A DNA stretch of 64,000 nucleotides from Rachicladosporium sp. CCFEE 5018. Taxonomy: Eukaryota > Ascomycota > Dothideomycetes > Cladosporiales > Cladosporiaceae. Where the stretch lies: contig KZ111153.1 of the NCBI GenBank assembly GCA_002077045.2, forward strand, positions 438,860-502,859, read 5' to 3'. Position 1 is the first letter of the stretch. Each line of letters opens with the position of its first letter. Positions 31,303-42,802 of the stretch are shown here, in pieces. The translations under genes and the position numbers were made by a program. The notes beneath the pieces were generated by a model. That model was not told where the DNA came from. It saw nothing but the letters and a program-made list of their open reading frames with translations, and did not search any database.

Positions 31303-34300
31303 ATCCTGCTGAGCTCATGGCGTTCATGGTGAAGAACCCGGGCTTGATGCCAGGCTTCGATACGATCAGAAGTGGCGATGTAGGTAATCGCCGTAAGGAG
31401 ATTGGGACCATGATCAAGGGCTGCTGGCGGTCATGCTTCGAAGCAGGTGATGGTACGGGCCCGGCAGCGACTACCGAAGCTCTTGAGCACTGGACTCCGG
31501 ACACTGGCGACTACTCTGCGATCCCGTTCATCGCCGACGCAATCATCGCAAACCCGCCCAGCTTCGCGCACATTCACTGCGCTGAGAAGCTTGGCGTACC
31601 ATTGCACATCATGTTCACAATGCCGTACTGTCCAACTCAAGCCTTCCCTCACCCGTTGGCTAACATCCAGTCGACGAACGCGGATCCAAGTGTCACAAAC
31701 TACTTAACATACGGACTCGTTGAGGCGTTAACCTGGCAAGGTCTTGGCGACATCATCAATCGCTTCCGGACTCGAACCCTAGGTCTAGATGAAGTGTCTC
31801 TCATCTGGGCACCTAGCATGCTGAACAGGCTCAAGATTCCGCATACGTACTGTTGGTCGCCTGCACTGATCCCGAAACCCAAAGATTGGGGTGCTCACAT
31901 CACCATCTCTGGGTTCTACTTCTTGAATCTGGCTACGAATTATACCCCAGCACCCGATCTTCAGGCTTTTCTCGACGCGGGACCACCTCCTGTGTACATT
32001 GGATTTGGCTCCATTGTGCTTGATGACCCTAACGGGATGACAAAGACACTGTTCGAAGCAGTGGTAAAGTCTGGTCAAAGAGCACTTGTCTCAAAGGGTT
32101 GGGGTGGCATGGGTGCAGACGAGCTCGGCAAGCCCGACAACGTCTTCATGCTGGGTAACGTGCCACATGATTGGCTCTTCAAGCATGTGTCCTGTGTGGT
32201 GCATCATGGCGGTGCAGGTACCACCGCTGCTGGCATCACAGCTGGCAAGCCTACGCTTGTCGTACCTTTCTTTGGCGATCAGCCCTTCTGGGGTGCCATG
32301 GTCGCTCGTGCCGGGGCTGGCCCTGATCCTATCCCGGCTAAGCAGCTGACGGCTGACAAGCTAGCTGAAGGCATCAAGTTCTGTCTGAAGCCATCAAGTC
32401 AAGATCGTGCACACGATCTCGCAGCTAAGATCGCTCAAGAAAAAGGCTCGGATCTTGGTGCGCAGTACTTCCATCAATTCGTTGATCTCGAGCATCAGCG
32501 CTGTTCGGTCTCGCCTGGCCGAGTTGCCGTCTGGCGACTCAAGCGGACTCAGATCCGACTTAGTGCGATGGCAGCTTGTACCCTGTCTAACGCTGGGCTC
32601 TTGAAGTTCAGTGAACTCAAACTGTACAGAGCCAGAGAGTATGAGACCGATCTTGGACCGACCGATCCCATATCTGGCGCCACAACTGCGCTTGTTGGCA
32701 CGGCGAGCTCGATGATGATGGGAGTAGCAGACTTCCCCATCGCCACGCTAAAAGCATTGCACATACATCCCGATGCGTCGAAAAAGAAGAAGACTGACGG
32801 GGAAGCGGGTGATACTGAAACTGAGTCTACCAGCGAAAAGACATCCTTGGACGAGAAGAGTGATAAGCTGAGCACGATGTCTTCGCGGTCGTCGGTAACA
32901 TCGCCCACAATGAAGGGGTCCAGTCCCGAGCCGACACCAAGCACAAGCCGTAGTGGCTCTTCGTTCAACCTACAAGAGAGCCTAAGCAAGATCCAATCAC
33001 CAACGCAGCAGCCGGGCCGCAGCATGTCGATTGCACTCAAAGACAATCTCAGACGTCGCTCGCAGAGTCCCAGTTCACGCACCGGTAGTTCTAAGCGCAG
33101 CGACAGCCCCAGTCGCGATCCACGGAAGATGCTCGAGACAGCTATGGACACTGGCAAAGGCGTTCAAGCGATCATCGGTGCTGGCTTCAAGTCGCCCATG
33201 GAATTCACTATGGGCTTGTCCAAGGGCTTCCGCAATGCGCCAAAGCTCTATGGTGACGATACAGTACGTAAGCCTGAGCACGTCACCGACTTCCGTAGTG
33301 GCATGCGCGCTGCTACTAAGGAATTTGGTCTTGGTGTATACGATGGCATCTCTGGGCTTGTCACACAGCCGGTACGCGGTGCACAGAAGGAGGGCGCTGC
33401 AGGCTTCCTGAAAGGCATCGGCAAAGGTATCGGCGGCGTCGTGCTCAAGACCAGCGCTGGCGGTATGGCGATCCCTGCCTACACCATGAAGGGCATCTAC
33501 AAAGAGATGCAATCCCACTTCGGCAGTAGCATCCAGAACTACATCATCGCGGCTCGCACAGCCCAAGGTGTCGAAGACTGGACGAATGGGTCTAGCGAGG
33601 AGAAAGCGGAGGTGGTCCGAAATTGGCAGGCCTTGCAAGTTGGCCTAAAGAAGAAGAAGAACCTCGATGAGATCATGCACGACATATGCCAGGAGCACAG
33701 GCGTAAGAGGCAGGCATGGGCACACAAGCGCATGGAAGGCTGGCGGAGTCATCATGGCAGTCATAGCGGGCAGGATGGCGATTCAGTGACCAGCTCCGCC
33801 AATGTCAGTCGTACAGCGACACATGCGTCGACTGCATCGACCACTACGGCTGGAGATCACTCGCCAGCAGAACCCGCAATCGAGGAAGCCATTCTCCAAT
33901 CCGTACGTGAGACTTCCCGTGGCGATCCCGAGGAAGACGCAGCTATCGAGCGTGCAATTCGCGCATCCATGGCCGAGCTTGCAAAGAATCAGAAGACTGG
34001 CAATACCTTTGCAGACGAAGATGCTGAGCTTATGAAGGCTATGGCCGCCAGCATGTCACAGGGCGGCGGTGGAGACGAAGAACTCGAGCGCGCCTTGGCA
34101 GCGAGTCTGCGAGAGCAACGAGGTTTGCGCGACGATGCGAGTGATTTGACCTCTGTTCATGGAGTGGACAGCGTTCGTGACGATGAGACTTTGTTCGGTG
34201 ACAATGAAGGCGGTGGCATTAGCATGCATGACAACGAGCCAACGGACGAAAAGCTACCTCCGTATGATGCGGGACATCTAGCTGGTGCTACGAAGAGTGC

Positions 34301-34532
34301 ATTCGAAAAGAGCGGTGGAGGAGAGAAGAGTCGCGAGGAGCTCGATGAAGAGGAGACAGTGATGAAATACGTGAAGAAGCAGAGCCAGCTGGAGCAACAG
34401 CACAAGTCTGCTTGGGAGGGTGAAAGCTCGGCTGCTGGAGCAGGGCCAAGCGCAGAACGGGTGCATGACGAAGATGAAGAGTTGAAGAAGGCGATGGAAT
34501 TGAGCTTGAAGGAGTCTGGACCAAGCAAATGA
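31303..34532 (+). CDS. Sterol 3-beta-glucosyltransferase-like protein with VPS13-like segment and UIM tail (5' partial, copy B)
   Basis: Visible part 1,075 residues, frame open from the gap at 31,305, no introns. A GT-B glycosyltransferase (family 28/1, UDP-glucose:sterol type) comes first. It includes the sterol-GT PAELMAFMVKNPGLMPGF start, VYIGFGSI and the donor-binding HHGGAGTTAAG (about 32,200) followed by PFFGDQPFWG. A Ser/Thr/Pro-rich linker follows (about 32,780-33,120). Next is GVYDGISGLVTQPVRGAQ with GAAGFLKGIGKGIGGVV (about 33,330-33,450), resembling the C-terminal region of VPS13/ATG2 lipid-transfer proteins. Five UIM-like helices end the protein. The reaction would be glucosylation of ergosterol at membranes; the UIMs imply ubiquitin binding. 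Upstream PH/GRAM domains of ATG26-type enzymes, if present, are lost in the gap. Confidence 0.9.
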
Positions 34533-34751
34533 AGCGGGTTGAGCGTGTCACATAATTGAATTCATGGCGACGACTTGATATATAAACGGCAGCTACGATA
34601 CCCAAACATGCTCAGTGCGTAAAATCAGCCCTTCAGATACATTCTCAAACCGCTATGCATCTTCGTAAACCTTCATGACCACCTTTACCTCATCACACCA
34701 CGGCCAAGCATCGACAGATAGCCAGACCTCATGAGCCCGTATGATACCAGC

Positions 34752-37339
34752 TCATTCCTCCTTCCTCCAAGTGCCGAACACAGCACTTCCGTTGAACGTC
34801 AAGTCCGGCACGGCATGCATCGTACTCCTGTAGCCCTCAAAGTTCGGTTCCAGCGCCTCGAGCGGCACCTTAAGGCCCTTCTCGTACGTTCCACCGAAGT
34901 AGTGAGCCTTCAGCTTCTTCGTCTTCGCATCCCTCTTGCCGTGTCGTGTCCTCAGTTCGCCATTCGAAGCATCCTCATCGTACGCCTCGCCCGCAAATCC
35001 GCCGCTCAACTTCTTGCCGTCCAGCTGGATGCGTACACCCTGCGACGACTCGCGGCTCGGGTCACGGTCGTTGAAGTTATGAGGGATGAACATGACTGAC
35101 GTGGAAGCTGTATGCATCAGAGTGTTCGGGATGTCGACAGAAGTTGGTACGTGATGCGCGCCGACGTTGAAGTAGATGACCAGATCTTGATCGTAGTCCT
35201 CGCTCGGGATGAGACTTTCGCCGTCAGCGAGTTGGGCGAAGTTGACAATCGGATCGAATGGCTCGAGGAAGTTGAAGGGATCCGCGCCGCGAGGCTCTGA
35301 GTCCTTCTGACGTAGCACCCATAGGTCATGCTCAGCCCAGCGAGCAGAGTCACCCAAGGTGGTAGAGTTGATGATCGTGAGATGCGGTGTGTTACCCAGG
35401 CCGGTCCCGGAAGTAATCCGATAACCCTTTCGCTCGCCCCAAGCGTTCTTCTTGTCAGAGTAGACAATGTAGAATTCGCCACCGTTCTTGGGCCAGTCGA
35501 GACCAGTCTCTTCGGTGACGTTGTACTCGACGAGATGCATAGTGTTGCGCTTTGGTACATCAGGCCCGTCCCAGGAGTATGACTTCGTGATCGGTTCGAT
35601 GGCAAGGCGGACGAGGTCATTTTTGGGACCAGCTACATCCATGTCGGCCTTGAAATTGATCACGTGGTCATGCATTGACGTCGATAGGGCGGTGTGAACA
35701 CGATGACCGTACTCATCCTCGGTCTTGTCGCTATTCGTGGTGTAGAACGCGGCGAAGATAAAGCCTGATGCACGAACCTTGACCTCGAGGGTGCCGTCAA
35801 GGTAGAAGACGTAGTCGATGGTGTAGTCCTGTACGTCAAGTCAGCACAGCGAAGACAGACACGTAGTACCTCTGAGAATACTTACGTAGTTGCCGACGGT
35901 CGAGACTGAGCGCACAGTCAAGTAGGTGTTCCGCGACGCAGTGGTGGAGTATTGGGCACTGTGACGAGCCAGCAGGGAGTCCGAGGTGAACTCGAATACG
36001 CAGATGTTGTTCGGTATGGTCGTCGTCTCATACTTGTCATGGGTCTGCGAGTCCAAGTAATCCGCATACGTTGGGCAGTCGTAGCCCGGTAGCAGCTCAA
36101 AAGCACTGGAATCATGAGTTAGCGCAATCAGGCGTGCGGAGCCACTTGATTTCTTTACTCTTTGCCCATCCCAAAGAAGCTATCCATCCACTCCAGTCCG
36201 CCTTGCATTGGATCGTCACCGGCGTAGTGTGCCATAGCTTCTTGCAGGCCGACTTCATACATCACCCTCTCGCCCTTGAATCGGATGTCGTATAGCAGCA
36301 CACCCTGAGCAGCGTTGGTGGTAAGGAAGAACTCGAACCCGAACCACGAGATGTACTTCTGCTTCCGGTCAAGCTGGTACCTAGGGCCATATGGTTGAAT
36401 GACAACCGGAGGCGGAAGCTCCCTGCCGGCTGGTGTGGACTCAAAGTCCTCAGTATCAGTCCAGGGTCCATCGAGATTGGCGGGTGTCTTCTTGAAGCCT
36501 GGGCTTTCAACAGCAGCACGAAGCTTGTGCTCGTCATCGTATATCACACCGTTGTAGTAGTACTGACCCACGGTCCACTCCTCAAAATCAAGCGACTTCG
36601 CGTCGATCTTGACGTACAGACCTTGTGGGAGAAGCGTCCTCGCGCCGGAGCTGTAAGATGGTCGGTACATCTGTAGCCAGAAGTTCAGGCCACCAGTAAC
36701 GACCCTGAAGCTACGTGGGAAAGCCACAAGACCACGAGGGTCATTGGGGTCGTTCTCATTGACCGTGGCGCCGAGCAGCGCCAGCGTTATGTCGGACACG
36801 TTCTTTGCCACATTCACAGAGAACTGCTGGATGTGGAAGAAGTCCACGATGGGGCTTCTGATCCAGTTCCTGCCATGGTTGAACGGGTAGCCATACGGCT
36901 CGGCCTTGGTGGCCTTCGTGACCGGCAAAGGTCCAACGGTGTAGTAGAAGAAGTAGGGGGCTCCATCAGTGAACTGCGAGATAGAGACCTTGGCATATCG
37001 GTCGACGACATCGGCATCGCCGTACAGGTAGGCGACTGCATCAGTCTTGTTCGGCTTGAGGGACTCGACGGTGTTGACAAAGTTATCGCGAAGACTCTTT
37101 GGGTGTCGAGTCAGATTGAGGTGCTTGAAGTCATCGAGTAGGAACTCGTAGACATCTTGGGCTTCAACCTCGTCAAGCTCAGCCCAGATGTTTTGCTTGG
37201 GTGCGGTGAAGCTTGGCGTGTGACTCTTTACGGCGTAGTCTTGCGTGATATACAAGCTTGGGACTGCGAAGTAGCCGACTAGCAGTGTGAACAGTAGCAC
37301 TGAGGTGATCGCCACCAATGGCTTTCGTCTGGACTCCAT
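34752..37339 (-). CDS. Membrane-anchored copper amine oxidase (copy B)
   Basis: Same 825-residue product and exon plan as 1014-3601: exons 37339-36159, 36105-35886 and 35828-34752. The Asn-Tyr-Asp topaquinone site again falls at the exon 2/3 junction, and the copper histidines are kept. Substitutions are few and conservative, for example Lys to Thr near residue 40, Asp to Ala after PVTK, and a final Glu for Asp. Silent changes are dense in exon 1 (about 36,470-37,150) but scarce in exon 3, so divergence is uneven within the gene. It is intact and probably functional. Confidence 0.93.
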
Positions 37340-37943
37340 GATTCACCAGTCCTGGGATCAAGAGGGTGAAGAGCAGAGTGAAAGAGCAGAAAGAGCGTGG
37401 AGGAGCAAAACATACAATCTGATGGCCGATAAGGCGATGCTTCCTACAGTAGCTATATTGCTCAAGGTTTCGTTCACTTTAGCAGTGGTCTCGATGATTG
37501 GAAGCGGGAGTCTTCCACATGGACCCCACCAAATGTACATGCGTGTGTGTCAAACAAACCGCGATAACGATGGGCTGTACCTACCCGATTTGCCTTAGTG
37601 TCGCACAAGCTACTCCAAGCCCAACTCCGGTGGCAGAAGCGAACTCCGAGAACCATAACCCAGAGAACGAGCGCAACGACTCGAAGTACAATACAACCGC
37701 AAAGCGATGCTTGGAAGGCGGCGGCGAGATGACAGAGTGTGCTCAACCTCGTCCGGCCAGAGCGCTGATTCTCTCGCGGTAGCCTCCGTGACCAAAAAGA
37801 TCTGTGATGTATGTAAATCGAACGCCGCAGCCGCACACTAAAAGGATCGCACTTGGGGGCCATCTTGCAAGCTGCTCCATAGGTCATATATGAGATGCTC
37901 ACCTTGACACGAAGCAGCAGTAAGCAATTCGCAACGCCAGATC
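37340..37943. promoter_or_regulatory. Divergent intergenic region, amine oxidase / SDR (copy B)
   Basis: 604 bases, counterpart of 3,602-4,188. The edges are conserved and the centre (about 37,650-37,850) is diverged. No gene was seen. Confidence 0.5.
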
Positions 37944-38912
37944 ATGGGCGCCACATACTCACAATTCTTTCCACCCACCCCAACTCTCACCGAAGCCAAC
38001 GTCCCCCGCCAGGACGGTCGAGTCTTCCTAGTGACAGGGGGAGCAAGCGGCGTTGGTCTCGAGCTGAGCAGACTGCTCTATCATGCAGGAGGCAAAGTCT
38101 ACATAGCTGGCCGTTCAGCACAGAACGCACAAAAAGCCATTACAAAGATCAAAGCCGAGAAGCCTGATATACCCCAAGTTGGTCCGCCAGGAGAGCTGGC
38201 GTTCCTCCAAGTCACGCTAGACGACCTCAGCACCATCAAAGCTGCAGCTGGCAAGTTCACTGCAGTAGAGACTCGACTCGATGTCCTGTTCAACAACGCT
38301 GGGGTCTCGAACCCTCCGAAAGGGTCACTCTCACCTCAAGGTCACGAATTGACGATGGCAACGAATTGCTTGGGTCCCTATCTATTCACTCAGCTACTGT
38401 TACCCACCCTCCAGCACACAGCCAGCACGTCGCCTTCAGGTTCGGTCCGCGTGGTCTGGACAGCTTCAGTCGCAGTCGAGTTCGCCCAGGCGCCGGATGC
38501 GAACTTCGCAACTCCAGCGTTGAACCCGCAGCAAGACTACGACAAGTCCAAGGTTGGCAATTGGTTCTTAGCTGCGGCGCTTGCGAAGCAGAGTCCAGAG
38601 ATCCTCAGTGTCGTGCAGAACCCGGGGAATCTGAAGACGCAGATCGTCAGGCACTTCTCGTCGATTGTGCCGCTGATGGCTGCGCCTTTGCTGTGGCACG
38701 CGAAGTACGGCGCGTATACCGAGCTGTGGGCTGGTGTGTCAGACACCTTGACGTTGAAGAATAACGGTAGCTATGTCGTGCCTTGGGGACGGCTTCATCC
38801 TGCGCCTCGAGCCGACATGGCGGCGCCGGTGAACGACTTGCTGGAGAAAGGTTCCGGTGTGGCTGCAGACTACAGGGATTTCTGCGAGACTGCGACAGCC
38901 AAGTATCGATAA
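37944..38912 (+). CDS. Short-chain dehydrogenase/reductase (copy B)
   Basis: 322 residues; the Rossmann TGGASGVG, NNAG and YDKSK catalytic motifs are all intact. The first half differs from copy A at many silent and some coding sites (MGATYSQFF versus MGVPYSQFF). The region after about 38,530 is nearly identical, including a run of about 130 identical bases (about 38,625-38,758). Gly2 and Ser6 of the possible myristoylation signal are conserved. Substrate unknown. Confidence 0.92.
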   Translation: MGATYSQFFPPTPTLTEANVPRQDGRVFLVTGGASGVGLELSRLLYHAGGKVYIAGRSAQNAQKAITKIKAEKPDIPQVGPPGELAFLQVTLDDLSTIKAAAGKFTAVETRLDVLFNNAGVSNPPKGSLSPQGHELTMATNCLGPYLFTQLLLPTLQHTASTSPSGSVRVVWTASVAVEFAQAPDANFATPALNPQQDYDKSKVGNWFLAAALAKQSPEILSVVQNPGNLKTQIVRHFSSIVPLMAAPLLWHAKYGAYTELWAGVSDTLTLKNNGSYVVPWGRLHPAPRADMAAPVNDLLEKGSGVAADYRDFCETATAKYR

Positions 38913-38974
38913 TAGCGCCGGTCCAGTTTAGTTTCTCGGGAGTCGTAGTGGCAGCAGGCAATCTCAATGGTCTT

Positions 38975-39686
38975 TTATTCGAGCTCCATCTTCTCGAATT
39001 CCGCCGCCTCAGCTCCAAATGGCATCCCTAGGTGAAGCCTCCCCATCTTCGCAAATTCGAGAAAGCTCCCCGTCACACACTCGAAGTCTTCCACCGTTCC
39101 GCCAGTGCCCTTGTCTCCACTCAAGAACGCGCACCGCAGCCCATTCGCTTTCTCTCCATCCCACCCTCCACTAACACCACTGGCCCACTTGGGCACCGCG
39201 AACCCAAATATTGTGCCCTGTACATTCTTCCACTCCCCCTCCTTGGTCTTGACCTTCGAGAAAGCGCCTCTCACAGCGAAGGGTAGCGGAACGTTAACTT
39301 TCTGTCCCTCGCCACTTTTGAACATATCCCTTAGCGTGGTCATATTGCCGAACATGCCGTCGACGCCGAGCCGTCGCTCCGGTTGGAAGACGCAGACCAT
39401 TACGAAAGGAAGCTGGGCGTCTTGAGCGGCTTTTGTGGCTTTGCCCGAGGAGGAGAAGGTGTAGGCGGTGCGGTCTACTTGCAGCATAGTCGTGCCATCG
39501 GCAAAGAAGCCGTAGCCGTAGGTTCCATGGTTTGTGAGGAATGCTACGGGAGGTCCCCCAGTCTGAAGGCCGGCGGTGTAGGCGGAGTGGAGGGAGTATT
39601 GGTAGATGTCATCTGCACGTACTATGTCAGCTTGATCTTGAGGTTTTATAAGCCTCGCAAGGCTTACTGGGGATGGAGTTCGGCAT
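38975..39686 (-). CDS. Alpha-acetolactate decarboxylase-like protein lacking the zinc histidines (copy B)
   Basis: Exons 39686-39668 and 39612-38975, 218 residues. The intron happens to contain no stop, so a longer uninterrupted frame exists, but the MPNSIP start and splice sites are conserved with copy A and preferred. The zinc-ligand positions are again Arg, Ala and Thr, so loss of the metal site predates the divergence of the copies. Point changes include Asp to Asn before HGTYGYGF and Ile to Thr in the DRxAYTF strand. Confidence 0.82.
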
Positions 39687-40264
39687 TCTGGCGCGAGTAG
39701 AAAGCGTGAATGAACGGCCGTGGAGTCGAGCGGTGTTTGCTGTCGTGATGTGATTGAGAAGGGACGAATGGCAGAACGCATAGACCAGAAAGCGGCTAGA
39801 GAATACTTATCTGCACTACTCGGAAGCTTCTGATGGCAGCTAGTGCGGACTTCGTCGATGGTGACGATAGTGAGTGAGGAAGTGACGGCTCCGCTCTCAA
39901 CCCGAAGCCAATGGCAGGCCAAGCAGTCCGATGCCTTCCCTTCTCCAACTCGGTCACCTTCTACTCTTCTCTCAGTCCGATGGGCTGACCCATCTGGAGG
40001 TGGTTGACTCTTGCTACGGTCGAGCACGTCGAGCTAGCGAGCGCGACCCCAATTAGGGTGACGTGAGATTCCAACACGCCCTATAAAATGACAGATCTAC
40101 CACGGCGAGTCTCCACCTGAGACCCTTGGACGCCGGCATCGACCAGACCGAAGAGATAAATAAGTACATTATTCTTATTTCTTGAGGTCCCTGCTACGGA
40201 ATTTCACATGTACCTCCACAGCATCTCGTAACGTCAGTCCAGCACTGCCTACCTCCTCAGGACC
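39687..40264. promoter_or_regulatory. Divergent intergenic region, decarboxylase-like / ketopantoate reductase (copy B)
   Basis: 578 bases, counterpart of 5,932-6,511 and conserved along most of its length, most tightly in the last 100 bases before the reductase ATG. Confidence 0.5.
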
Positions 40265-41290
40265 ATGGCTCCCAACATTCTCCTCCACGGTTCAGGCGCC
40301 ATTGGCACAATCTACATATACGTCTTACAAAAAGCTGGCTGCTCTGTGACAGCAGTCTGCCGTTCCAACTACGAAGCAGCGAAGAACGATGGCTTCACGA
40401 TTGACTCAGACATTTACGGCAAGGGCATTCGAATCCACCCCAAGGTCGTTCGATCACCCGAGGAAGCCTACGCATCAGGACCGTTCGACTATGTGATCGT
40501 CTGTACGAAAGCTTTCCCTGGCGTCACACCTCAAATCATAGCTCCAGCAATCAGCGAGTCTACAACTATCGTCCTGATTCAGAACGGTATCGGTATCGAA
40601 GAAGAATACGCCACGGCCTTTCCAAATAACCCTCTGCTGAGCTGCGTTGTCTACTTGCCAACGACGCAAGTATCGCCCGGCCGTATCGTGATGGGGGCAA
40701 CCGAGATTCTGCAGATAGGCACCTATCCAGCGACTTCTTCGTCTGACTCCCCAGCCTACAAGTCTGCTGAGGAACTAGTCTCGGTCCTCAAATCAGCCGA
40801 GAGTAACACCACACTTCACCCTGACATCCAAGAGAAACGATGGCAAAAGCTCCTAATCAACGCCTCGTGGAACCCAATCTGTGCTCTGACTCTCAGTCGA
40901 GACGTGGCTTACCTCGCGTCCAGTCCCGAAGCGGAGCACGTAGTCACAGCGGTGATGGCCGAAGTGGTCTCTGTAGCTCGCGCCAAAGGGTACACTGACA
41001 TCACCGTGCAGATGACGAAAGATCAGTTGGCGAGGGCACTTGAGCGAGTAGGTTCGAAGGGGATCGAGCCGAGTATGCTGGTCGATGTACTGAATGGGAG
41101 GCGGATGGAAGTGGAGGTGATCTTGGGCAATTGTGTGAGGGAAGCGAAGGCACTGGGGATCGATGTGCCCAGGCTGGAGACGCTTTATGTGCTCGGGAAG
41201 GCACTGGACGAAGCGATGGCGCTGAGGCAGCCTGGAAGGAGTCTAGCCGGAGACGAGACTGCTGCAGCAGAATCTATAACTGCTTCATAA
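40265..41290 (+). CDS. 2-dehydropantoate 2-reductase family (ketopantoate reductase) (copy B)
   Basis: 341 residues; the GSGAIG loop, QNG and the Lys/Asn of KLLINASWNP are retained. One of the more diverged gene pairs in the block: silent changes are spread throughout, with amino-acid changes around residues 37-60 and 155-180 and a different C-terminal tail. Copies A and B may therefore have begun to differ in fine properties, but nothing indicates loss of function. Confidence 0.9.
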   Translation: MAPNILLHGSGAIGTIYIYVLQKAGCSVTAVCRSNYEAAKNDGFTIDSDIYGKGIRIHPKVVRSPEEAYASGPFDYVIVCTKAFPGVTPQIIAPAISESTTIVLIQNGIGIEEEYATAFPNNPLLSCVVYLPTTQVSPGRIVMGATEILQIGTYPATSSSDSPAYKSAEELVSVLKSAESNTTLHPDIQEKRWQKLLINASWNPICALTLSRDVAYLASSPEAEHVVTAVMAEVVSVARAKGYTDITVQMTKDQLARALERVGSKGIEPSMLVDVLNGRRMEVEVILGNCVREAKALGIDVPRLETLYVLGKALDEAMALRQPGRSLAGDETAAAESITAS

Positions 41291-41595
41291 CGAGGAAGCT
41301 CGTACGCGATGTGCAAGCCGAATGACGCCGCTGGCCTACACGCCTGGCAGACGGCGATCGCCTCCTCTGGAAAGGTTGACCATTACTCGTCAAAGGGATC
41401 AGGTCCATTCATACAGCGACGGTATGCTGCTCACACCGCTCAACAGCGACATCCGCACACCAGTCTACCATGCAGCCATCTTTCGACGGTATCGGCCAAG
41501 GCGTGGTGCAGACTGTACGAAACGCGTCACTTGCGGTCAACCCAACGTCACTGATAGGAGCTGGTGCGCTTCTTGCCGTCACTTAACAACATCGG
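41291..41595. other. Spacer with possible small hydrophobic ORF (copy B)
   Basis: 305 bases. A 38-codon frame at 41,470-41,586 ends in a hydrophobic stretch and lines up loosely with the frame at 7,654-7,818 in copy A. Otherwise nothing was recognised. Confidence 0.3.
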
Positions 41596-42117
41596 GTGGA
41601 ATGGGTCGAGCTAAACCAGAGTCACATCGCCTTAGGGGCCGTCATTCTGCTGGGAATGGACGAATTGCTACGGCGCAGCTGTAGCGACGACCATACCATT
41701 AGGCCAGAGATGTTCAATACGATTTTCCTGTTCGTTGTTGCTGCGCTAATAATCAATGCGATTCGACCGTTTGACGGTCCCAAGCGAGATAGCGAGTCAA
41801 CCTCGCCACGCAGAAACATGGAAGCTGGACGTCTTCCGTTACGCGATGCAAGGCGTGATCGCGGTGAACCAGTGAGCCCGCCGGACATTACGCCGATTAG
41901 AAACACTCACAGTGGACGAGTCGAAACTGCGGACGCTACCCCGAGTAGGCCCCCTCACAGCGAACCGGTGAACAGACCCGTCACTGCACCTGGTGGGCAC
42001 AATCACAACGTCACCGCGACTCCGCCGGACACTGCACCAGACAGCCACACTCACAGCGGCCCATCAAGTTCCAATGATGACTTTCCGGGCGTTTCAAGTC
42101 TCGTTCAGTCGGCCTGA
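41596..42117 (+). CDS. Hypothetical membrane protein with 16-residue repeats (copy B only)
   Basis: A 173-codon frame without counterpart in copy A. An N-terminal hydrophobic segment (SHIALGAVILLGM) and a predicted membrane helix (MFNTIFLFVVAALIINAI, about 39-56) are followed by a polar tail. The tail consists of four diverged 16-residue units that keep Thr-Pro/Ala-Pro and a His-Ser/Asn core. The repeat period is exactly 48 bases in frame, which favours real coding. The start is uncertain, as upstream exons could exist. No family was recognised. Confidence 0.4.
   Translation: MEWVELNQSHIALGAVILLGMDELLRRSCSDDHTIRPEMFNTIFLFVVAALIINAIRPFDGPKRDSESTSPRRNMEAGRLPLRDARRDRGEPVSPPDITPIRNTHSGRVETADATPSRPPHSEPVNRPVTAPGGHNHNVTATPPDTAPDSHTHSGPSSSNDDFPGVSSLVQSA
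41878..42069 (+). repeat. Four diverged 48-bp tandem units
   Basis: Units begin at 41,878, 41,926, 41,974 and 42,022. Each is 48 bases without indels and shares a core around CTCACAG/ATCACAA at unit positions 29-36. Units 1 and 4 are most alike (CCGCCGGACA start, ACACTCACAG core). They lie in frame inside the hypothetical ORF. Confidence 0.7.
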
Positions 42118-42802
42118 CCAGCATTTCATCGATCAATTCAAGCGTGTTCGAGTCCAGATCGGAGTCGCCATTGCTGGAGACGAGCCATCATGCGCCGGAA
42201 AGATAACGGCGCCCTCGAGTTGGCGCGGCTGAGAATTTGGGAATGTAGATTATCTATAAGACGGGAAGCCTTTGTGGACCGAGCCGGTCAGTGAATGAGT
42301 AGAGAAGGTCCACAGTTCTAATGGACAATTTTACAAGCTGCTCGATATCATGCCAGCCCTATGCAGAATGTGTCAGGCCGTGTGTCAGTACGAAACATGA
42401 TTAACGTGACTGCGGATGGTGATGAGTGGTACATGTTGTGAGGACAAATCGTCTCGAGCTCGCCATCTGGGGCGAAGATGATGTTAGAGCTCGGACTGAC
42501 GGATTCGCAATGAGCTCTACCGACACCACCGAGGTCGTCCATTGACAATGTATCTTGTACACACCCATGGTACTTTGTGTTCAAGTTGCTCCGTTGATCT
42601 AACGTCATAGCTCCTGTCTTGTATAGCGTTGGTGTCGTGCACAGCTCTCTAAGCGGAAGCACAACTATCGAACTAACGAGCATTGGAACTCCATCACTAG
42701 TCAGCAGTGACTACCCCAAGAGGCTCTGCCGCAACCCGATCACCCAAGAAATCTCATAATCGTCCTCGAATGGGCACGACCTGAGGCATCGGGACTACGG
42801 CG
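42118..42802. other. Intergenic, upstream of D-lactate dehydrogenase (copy B)
   Basis: 685 bases. Homology to copy A resumes at about 42,450 (with 8,341) and continues to the dehydrogenase start, suggesting that its promoter occupies the last 350 bases. No gene was seen. Confidence 0.5.

Noticed and set aside
38975..40027. 350-codon uninterrupted frame covering the copy B decarboxylase-like gene
   Set aside because: It runs through a conserved intron and upstream DNA that is not conserved as protein; the spliced 218-residue model matches copy A.
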